From an uncultured Oceanospirillaceae bacterium (GTDB lineage Bacteria; Pseudomonadota; Gammaproteobacteria; Pseudomonadales; Balneatricaceae), in contig CAKZOD010000009.1 of assembly GCA_937136055.1 (NCBI GenBank), positions 1 to 55,275 on the forward strand: a DNA stretch of 55,275 bases, written 5' to 3'. Positions within the stretch are counted from its first letter, which is position 1, and each line of letters starts with the position of its first letter. Positions 50,237-55,275 of the stretch are shown piece by piece. The notes beneath the pieces are model-generated. The model worked only from the letters and a program-made list of their open reading frames with translations. It ran no database searches and was not told the DNA's origin. A program made the position numbers and the translations under genes.

Positions 50237-51457
50237 TTAACTCCTGACTGTCATGCCATCTGAAAGTGATTGTCGGTAGCCGGTAATGGCGGGTATAAAA
50301 CCCACTAATAACGCCAAAAGCTGCACTGCAATTAAAAACAATATCTCATTCTCATTAAGCATATCCATAGAGAACGTCAGCCCATATTCGCTTCGTATAT
50401 AGCCACTTAAGGTCGCTGTGAGTAAATACATAAGAGCAACGCCAACAATAATTCCTATATTGGATATCAACACGACTTCTGTTAATAGCAATGTAACAAT
50501 TTGACGCGCACTGGCCCCCATACCTCTGAGAATAGCAATCTCTCTTCTACGCGCTTGCAAACTGGTCAACAGGCTACTCAACACACCAAGCATCCCCGCT
50601 ATTACGACAAAAAAAGCAACAATCAACAATGCTTGCTCAGCTATCGACATAATCGACCAGAGCTCTTGTAATGCAACACCTGGTAAAATCGCACTTAATG
50701 CTTGAGGCTTATAATTTGCAATTTGCCTTTGTAAGGAAAAGATCTGCATTTTAGAGTGAGTGCCGATTAAAAACGCAGTGATTTGACTTGGCTGAGCATT
50801 ACTTTGATGAGAGCCTAGACGAGCGTGTATTGCTTCAATTGCCTGCAGTGTTACATGAACTGTTTTATCAACGGCTGTCCCAGTCGGAGCGAGGATACCT
50901 TTCACTGTAAAAGGAGAGTTATCATGCCGATTAAATGACTTATCGCTAACTCCGTGTGCAACAACTATTTTCTGACCAACAACATAACCTAACTTCTTAG
51001 CTACTTGTGAGCCAATCACCGCGCCAAATTGATTATCAAATCCTGTACCGTCTGCAAACACCAATGGCTGTTTATTTGAATATTTATAGTATTTAAAGTA
51101 ATCAGAATTAGTGCCTAATACTCGAAAACTGCGGTGCGAATCACCCAATGAAAAAGGCACTGTCCAAGCCACTCTTTTATCATCTGCAAATTTTCTATAA
51201 CTCTTCCAACTTATGTTTTGTGTTGGATTGCCCATTCTAAAAACACTGTAAAGCAATAAGTTAACTTGGCCTGAGCGCGCACCTACAATCAGATCCGTTG
51301 CTGAAATTGTATTTGCAAAACTCTGCTTAGTTTGACTACGGACGCGCTCAACCCCTAAGAGCAGTAAAACAGCGATGGCAATTGTTAAAATTGACAATAA
51401 GCTGGTTACTTTTCTGTTTAATAGGCTTTTCCAAGAAAGCAGTAGAAGTATTTTCAT
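50237..51457 (-). CDS. ABC transporter permease, FtsX/MacB type (ZrgC-like)
   Basis: A 406-residue permease. TM1 lies near residues 16-36, followed by a periplasmic domain of about 220 residues (MacB_PCD-like, with IGSQVAKKLGYVVGQKI). Three C-terminal helices carry the FtsX core (SLLTSLQARRREIAILRGMG). Such permeases usually do not pump substrate through a pore but transmit ATP-driven movement to the periplasm. It starts 2 bp after the ATPase gene; the operon is zinc-related. Confidence 0.92.
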   Translation of the reverse strand: MKILLLLSWKSLLNRKVTSLLSILTIAIAVLLLLGVERVRSQTKQSFANTISATDLIVGARSGQVNLLLYSVFRMGNPTQNISWKSYRKFADDKRVAWTVPFSLGDSHRSFRVLGTNSDYFKYYKYSNKQPLVFADGTGFDNQFGAVIGSQVAKKLGYVVGQKIVVAHGVSDKSFNRHDNSPFTVKGILAPTGTAVDKTVHVTLQAIEAIHARLGSHQSNAQPSQITAFLIGTHSKMQIFSLQRQIANYKPQALSAILPGVALQELWSIMSIAEQALLIVAFFVVIAGMLGVLSSLLTSLQARRREIAILRGMGASARQIVTLLLTEVVLISNIGIIVGVALMYLLTATLSGYIRSEYGLTFSMDMLNENEILFLIAVQLLALLVGFIPAITGYRQSLSDGMTVRS

Positions 51458-51459
51458 TA

Positions 51460-52146
51460 CTACCTCCCTTCTATTTTATTAATATCATTTAACGATAAGC
51501 AATCATCAAACTGCTTCATTAAACGTAGATCATGACTAACAAAAACGAGAGTAGAACCCGTCTCCTCTACCTGCGTGATGAGCAGCTCTAGGAAAGACTG
51601 AGCATTAGCATCATCTAATGCGGAACAAGGCTCATCAGCGATAATGAGCTCAGGAGCTCCCATTAGAGCGCGTGCTGCCGCAACACGCTGTTGCTGCCCA
51701 ATGCTCAACTCCGTTACAGCCCTGTTGGCTAAATTCTCATCAACACCAAGCCTAGTTAACAAAGTTAATGCTTGTGAATTGTAAACATCAGTTGATGCTC
51801 CTCCACGTCGTTTCGACAACCTGCATGGCAAGGTTACATTCTCGATTACATTTAGATACGGAATCAAATTAAACTGTTGATAAATATAGCCTATATGCTC
51901 AGCTCTAAACTTATCTCGATCAGCTGCATTTAACTCACCTAATGAAGTAGAAAGTACTTTTACGCTACCTTGGTTTGCAGTATTAATTCCTGTTAACAAG
52001 CTTAATAGAGTCGACTTACCACTACCGCTTGGCCCATGTAAAAATACTTTTTTTCCATGTTCAATCGATAAATCATCAATAGAGATAGTCACTTCATGAT
52101 TACTTGGCCAACGATAAGTCAGCTGATTCAATTCAATAATATTCAT
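51460..52146 (-). CDS. ABC transporter ATP-binding protein, LolD-like (ZrgB-like)
   Basis: A 228-residue ABC ATPase: Walker A LHGPSGSGKSTLLSLL, Q-loop YIYQQFNLIPYL, signature LSIGQQQRVAAARAL, Walker B LIIADEPCSALD and the switch His in VFVSHD. It groups by sequence with LolD/MacB ATPases that pair with FtsX-type permeases. A GGAGG ribosome site precedes ATG 52146, and the permease follows at 2 bp. Confidence 0.95.
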   Translation of the reverse strand: MNIIELNQLTYRWPSNHEVTISIDDLSIEHGKKVFLHGPSGSGKSTLLSLLTGINTANQGSVKVLSTSLGELNAADRDKFRAEHIGYIYQQFNLIPYLNVIENVTLPCRLSKRRGGASTDVYNSQALTLLTRLGVDENLANRAVTELSIGQQQRVAAARALMGAPELIIADEPCSALDDANAQSFLELLITQVEETGSTLVFVSHDLRLMKQFDDCLSLNDINKIEGR

Positions 52147-52178
52147 AAAATTAAGGAGGTGTGACCACCTCCCCCCCC

Positions 52179-52832
52179 TTAAAGTGAAATTCGACTGTTG
52201 TTTACATCCAAATGCCAGATACGTTGTTGGCTTGGGGTAATAACCTGTGCATCTACTTTATTTAGGCTAGGGAACAATTTAAATAAATTCAGGTCGATGA
52301 TTTCGAGCTCACTAGGTGATTTACAGCGGTAGGAATAGCTAATTGTATATTCAGTATGCTCGCTCTCTTCGTGTTCTTCGTGTTCTGCGTGTTCTGCGTG
52401 TTCTGCGTGTTCTGCGTGTTCTGCGTGTTCTGCGTGTTCTGCGTGTTCTGCGTGTTCTTCGTGTTCTTCGTGATCTCCGAGTTCTTCAATTGCACTACTG
52501 TGTATTACACACTCAGCACTTTTAGAGAATGAGATGACATCAGCTGCATTACTCAAAATTGATTTTGCTTTTGTAATTTTTTGCAATTCTTGTTCGGTTT
52601 TAGCTTTATACTCAAACCCTACTAAGTCTGCACCTGACAAAGAAAACTCAACACTGATAGCTCGTCCTTCTTTAACTAGCTGTAACTGTGCAACTCCATG
52701 CTGGTGCGCACTCAAATTTGATTCAACCTCAATAGAATCAGCGGCATGAGCAGCGATAAGATTTCCATTACTATAAGTTACTGCTAATAAAATAGACGCA
52801 TTCATTAATTTGCGAGAAAACTTGAATGACAT
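52179..52832 (-). CDS. DUF2796 (ZrgA-family) His-rich periplasmic zinc-binding protein
   Basis: A 217-residue exported protein starting at ATG 52832 (MSFKFSRKLMNAS), with GGAG 7 nt upstream; the upstream 39 codons of open frame are not needed. A signal peptide ends near AAHA. The DUF2796 core opens with SAHQHGVAQLQLV, a metal-binding His cluster. In the middle lies a run of twelve H-x-E triplets, mainly HAE, flanked by HEE, encoded by a 9-bp DNA repeat. The C-terminal half (YRCKSPSELEIIDLNLFKLFPSL) is family-typical. It is the probable periplasmic zinc binder feeding the ABC proteins. Confidence 0.9.
   Translation of the reverse strand: MSFKFSRKLMNASILLAVTYSNGNLIAAHAADSIEVESNLSAHQHGVAQLQLVKEGRAISVEFSLSGADLVGFEYKAKTEQELQKITKAKSILSNAADVISFSKSAECVIHSSAIEELGDHEEHEEHAEHAEHAEHAEHAEHAEHAEHAEHEEHEESEHTEYTISYSYRCKSPSELEIIDLNLFKLFPSLNKVDAQVITPSQQRIWHLDVNNSRISL
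52370..52470. repeat. 9-bp tandem repeat coding HAE/HEE
   Basis: The plus-strand unit GTGTTCTGC is repeated eight times without change, with variant GTGTTCTTC units at both ends (about eleven units). The repeat is in frame with the DUF2796 gene and codes the His/Glu triplets. Low divergence between units suggests slippage-driven length change. Confidence 0.9.
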
Positions 52833-52988
52833 AAATACTCCAAAATGACGGTTAATTATAAATAAGTGATCAAAACCAAAAGCTTTCATAAAAATCAGAC
52901 AGACATGCCAAATAACTGATGCGATTTTTAGCACAGCAAATGAATACAAACTCTGAGATTAGCACTAAGCAAAATTGAGAATTAATCT

Positions 52989-53300
52989 TTAATTGATAGT
53001 TAACGAAACACTTGGAGGGCCGCGCACTAGAAATGCAATAGCAACAGATAGATAAACACTGAGGTGGCTATTTAATCCAAGAAAAGGAGTAAACCTTACT
53101 TCAGCAGAAGGAGTATTAGAATTAAGCGCAGAACTATCACAAGCATTAAAGTGCTTACAGTCATGAAGCTCATGTACCTGTACATCAAGCTGGGTATTAT
53201 GCCAAGTAATAGACATCCCTATCATAACAATCAAAATCGCCAAGGACAGGCACAAGGCTCGTAGCGATCTGATTGGAATAGATAGGTAGGGCAACGTCAT
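52989..53300 (-). CDS. small membrane protein, first gene of the Zur-box operon
   Basis: A 103-residue protein starting at ATG 53300 (MTLPYLSIPIRSLRA). One N-terminal hydrophobic segment (about 14-34) could be a signal anchor. A loop with His/Cys (VHELHDCKHFNACDSS) follows, then a second hydrophobic stretch and a terminal FLVRGPPSVSLTIN. The final R-x-PP with prior His/Cys resembles DUF2946/DUF2607-like metal-linked small proteins, but I cannot assign it firmly. It lies 27 nt after the Zur box and 156 bp before the DUF2796 gene, same strand. It could correspond to the fifth Zrg component. Confidence 0.7.
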   Translation of the reverse strand: MTLPYLSIPIRSLRALCLSLAILIVMIGMSITWHNTQLDVQVHELHDCKHFNACDSSALNSNTPSAEVRFTPFLGLNSHLSVYLSVAIAFLVRGPPSVSLTIN

Positions 53301-53326
53301 AGTACTATAATGGACCAAAAGCTAAA

Positions 53327-53343
53327 TTGTTATACTATAACAA
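53327..53343 (-). promoter_or_regulatory. Zur box upstream of the zinc operon
   Basis: TTGTTATA-C-TATAACAA is a perfect 17-bp palindrome. Its core GTTATA-N-TATAAC is the known gammaproteobacterial Zur (zinc uptake repressor) site. It lies 27 bp upstream of the first gene of the minus-strand operon. Zinc-dependent repression of the five genes down to 49743 is the direct prediction. Confidence 0.88.
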
Positions 53344-53421
53344 AACCCCAAAAAAGGATAACGCTTTAATGACTTTTATAGATCAAATATATTAGCTAGC
53401 AACTGATCAAGCTAGGAGGGT

Positions 53422-53463
53422 GGTTAACACTCTAAATTTAAGAAAAATCACCAAGTGTTAACC
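53422..53463 (-). terminator. inverted repeat after nhaA
   Basis: GGTTAACACT (53422-53431) and AGTGTTAACC (53454-53463) are perfect complements separated by 22 bases, 9 bp after the nhaA stop. The loop is large and no T-run follows, so the terminator role is uncertain. Confidence 0.45.
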
Positions 53464-53471
53464 GACAATGT

Positions 53472-54650
53472 TTAGTTTTTCCTTAAACTTATTTTTAAAA
53501 CAAAGAAACCAAATATTCCTGAAATTAATGATCCAATAATAATACCTAAACGTTCATCAAAGAGAAGATTAACGCCCGTTTCTTCGAATGCAAGAGACCC
53601 AATAAATAAGCTCATAGTAAAACCAATTCCACAAAGTGCGGATGTTCCATACAAACTGAGCCAGGACATTTGACTAGGTAAACTTGCAAGTTTAAGTTTT
53701 ATAAATAACCAACAAAAACCAAAGATCCCAACTTGCTTTCCAATAAACAACCCAAGTGCGATTCCAATCGGCACACCATGGAATATTTGATCAACAGTAA
53801 CACCTTTCAAACTAATACCCGCATTGGCAAAAGCAAATACTGGAAGTACAAAAAATGCGACCACAGAATGAAGGTCATGCTCTAAACTTTTCAGAGGTGA
53901 GTAATTACTATCACTATTAGAACGCATAGGAATAAACATCGCCAAAACAACACCAGCAAGAGTCGCATGAACTCCTGATTTTAATGTTGCTACCCACATA
54001 ATTAAACCAATCAATAAATAAGCGCTTTTAGACAATACATTACGTCTATTCATAATATATAAAATGGGTAAACATACAGCGACAACTAACAACGCTATCG
54101 TTGAAATTTTAGATGTATAAAAGGCAGCAATAATGACAATGGCACCAATATCGTCAAATATCGCTAGTGATGTCAAAAATAATTTAATAGAAGTAGGAAC
54201 ACGTGAACCTAATAATGTAAGCACTCCCAAAGCAAATGCAATATCTGTAGCAGCAGGGATCGCCCACCCTTGTGCAGCTATGGCATCATCTTTATTAAAT
54301 ACTAAATAGATTAAAGCAGGAGCTAGCATTCCACCAATAGCACCTACACCTGGCAAAATAATATTGCGTCTATCTGAGAGCTCTCCCTCAACCAGCTCTC
54401 GTTTTAACTCAAGACCAACTAAGAAAAAAAACACCGCCATTAGGCCATCGTTTATCCAAAGTAGCAGCGCCTTATCAATACCAAAACTGCCCACTCTAAC
54501 CTCAACGGGCGTGGATAGAAACAGTTGGTAAAATGGCTCTAATGGTGAGTTAGCGATTACTATCGCAAGCATAGCTGTTATAAAGAGTAAAATCCCACCT
54601 GCTGATTCTAACTTTAAAAATGACGTAACAAATGATTCCTGATTACTCAT
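53472..54650 (-). CDS. nhaA: Na+/H+ antiporter NhaA
   Basis: An inner-membrane antiporter that exports Na+ or Li+ in exchange for two protons and is important in salt and alkaline stress. The 392 residues show about 12 hydrophobic segments. They include the paired catalytic aspartates in [15 protein letters not shown], the early [14 protein letters not shown], and [14 protein letters not shown] near the C-terminus. ATG 54650 follows AAGGAG at 5 nt; the frame extends nine codons upstream without a ribosome site. Single gene. Confidence 0.97.
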   Translation of the reverse strand: MSNQESFVTSFLKLESAGGILLFITAMLAIVIANSPLEPFYQLFLSTPVEVRVGSFGIDKALLLWINDGLMAVFFFLVGLELKRELVEGELSDRRNIILPGVGAIGGMLAPALIYLVFNKDDAIAAQGWAIPAATDIAFALGVLTLLGSRVPTSIKLFLTSLAIFDDIGAIVIIAAFYTSKISTIALLVVAVCLPILYIMNRRNVLSKSAYLLIGLIMWVATLKSGVHATLAGVVLAMFIPMRSNSDSNYSPLKSLEHDLHSVVAFFVLPVFAFANAGISLKGVTVDQIFHGVPIGIALGLFIGKQVGIFGFCWLFIKLKLASLPSQMSWLSLYGTSALCGIGFTMSLFIGSLAFEETGVNLLFDERLGIIIGSLISGIFGFFVLKISLRKN

Positions 54651-54952
54651 GTCTCTCCTTTCATCCATATTGAGCAAATATTTAGCAACTATCTATAAGC
54701 TAAAATTACCGTTTGAAGGAGAACTTTACCAAAAAAAAAGACGTGTTGAACTATCTAGAAGGCAGAATTCAGCTAAAGTACAAAATCACTTAATTAAATG
54801 CATCAAGCAACTCAATTTACTGTAATCAACACAAACAACAACAATTTCTATATAGATTCTGGTATTAACTAGTACTTATTAACTCTTAATCTAGCCATTA
54901 ATTTTTTATAGATAGACAGCGATATTATTTAAGTGCCAAAGCTGATAATAGT

Positions 54953-54997
54953 AAGCATAGTTTTGAGTCGTGCTTCGGGACAAAGCTATGCTTTGTC
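54953..54997. repeat. 45-bp repeat copy 1 with GACAAAGC hairpin
   Basis: Begins AAGCATAG and ends in GACAAAGC-TAT-GCTTTGTC. It matches the second copy at 55167-55211 at 40 of 45 bases, counted by eye. The stem is 8 bp with a 3-nt loop. Confidence 0.75.
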
Positions 54998-55125
54998 ATC
55001 CTCCTTGGTTGCTCGACTCAGCGTACCCCATGAGCACAACGATTGCTTTGGGTATCACATAGGTGAGAGTAAAAACGTCATCGCGCAGCGCACAAATAAA
55101 AGAGGCGATGTAACTGGAGTTTAAG

Positions 55126-55142
55126 GGCAGCTGTTAGCTGCC
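55126..55142. repeat. GGCAGCT hairpin between the two repeats
   Basis: GGCAGCT-GTT-AGCTGCC is a perfect 7-bp stem with a 3-nt loop, placed between the two 45-bp copies. Confidence 0.65.
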
Positions 55143-55163
55143 GAAGCTTGGCGATGGAAATCC

Positions 55164-55211
55164 TCAAAGCATAGCTTTGAGTCGCACCTCGGGACAAAGC
55201 TGTGCTTTGTC
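55164..55211. repeat. 45-bp repeat copy 2 with two adjacent hairpins
   Basis: TCAAAGC-ATA-GCTTTGA (55164-55180) is followed by GACAAAGC-TGT-GCTTTGTC (55193-55211). The second matches copy 1. Both stems have 3-nt loops, a REP-like form. Confidence 0.75.
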
Positions 55212-55275
55212 TCTTTCCTCGGCTGCCCTACTATTATCATGCCCTTTGGGTGCACATGTTTTAATGGCGCAAGCG

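Larger units (their letters stand above)
54651..55275. other. gene-free right end with repeated hairpins
   Basis: About 620 bp without a supported gene. It contains two 45-bp copies (54953-54997 and 55167-55211) and several tight palindromes, described separately. The left 200 bp are AT-rich and should carry the nhaA promoter. Confidence 0.6.

Noticed and set aside
52370..52470. CRISPR-like regular repeat
   Set aside because: Units are contiguous 9-mers without spacers and lie in frame within a gene.
52289..52525. Open frames on both strands over the HAE repeat
   Set aside because: The 9-bp repeat contains no stop in several frames, so these are shadows of the DUF2796 gene.
54933..55124. 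A 63-aa open frame at the right end
   Set aside because: It runs through the hairpin repeat, has no convincing ribosome site, and has composition driven by repeat DNA.
55090..55211. Integron attC sites for the right-end hairpins
   Set aside because: No paired GTTRRRY/RYYYAAC core sites or cassette genes are visible.

Overview
The window is chromosomal DNA from a gammaproteobacterium, most likely a free-living marine or aquatic one. This rests on the order of the housekeeping genes. On the minus strand there is rlmE-ftsH-folP-glmM-tpiA-secG-tRNA-Leu(GAG)-tRNA-fMet, followed by rimP-nusA-infB-rbfA-truB-rpsO-pnp. carA-carB-greA lies beside a divergent yhbY. The FtsH N-terminus and tpiA placed between glmM and secG look more like Pseudomonas-type genomes than enterics. 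The DNA is moderately AT-rich. The sequence alone does not settle the order or genus.

Layout. 1-6.9 kb: mutS, a periplasmic solute-binding protein, a LysR regulator divergent from an MDR-type oxidoreductase broken by an in-frame stop, and an exported metallo-beta-lactamase-fold protein. 6.9-12 kb (minus): a Kef-type cation/proton antiporter, a secreted RNase T2, and a dCache-HAMP-PAS membrane sensor with no output domain. 12-33.4 kb (minus, apart from yhbY): the large translation, transcription, cell-envelope and pyrimidine/arginine block, with two tRNA genes and several intrinsic terminators. 33.8-39.5 kb: lysS, prfB (without the programmed frameshift), dtd, an unrecognised protein, a 270-bp palindrome-rich repeat element, moaA and a YaiI-family protein. 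39.6-45.2 kb: a hexapeptide acetyltransferase, a GntR/UTRA regulator, an RpoS-like sigma factor, and nagB and nagA behind a strong palindromic operator. 45.2-49.4 kb: an OsmC protein, a LysR regulator, a TetR-hydrolase pair and a class I fructose-bisphosphate aldolase. 49.7-53.4 kb: a five-gene zinc-uptake-type operon (small membrane protein, His-rich DUF2796 protein, ABC ATPase, ABC permease, DUF3299 protein) behind a near-ideal Zur box. 53.4-55.3 kb: nhaA, then about 600 bp of gene-free DNA with repeated hairpins.

How the genes work together. The nusA/infB and ftsH/glmM blocks are the conserved core. The nag region links a GntR regulator to GlcNAc-6-P deacetylation and deamination, feeding glycolysis (tpiA and the class I aldolase also lie in the window). 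The zrg-like operon is the best-supported accessory system, because its operator, gene content and His-rich protein all point to zinc. The least explained structures are the inverted-repeat element at 37.6-37.87 kb, the hairpin array at the right end, the folded intergenic segment at 5.69-5.76 kb, and the orphan sensor next to RNase T2.
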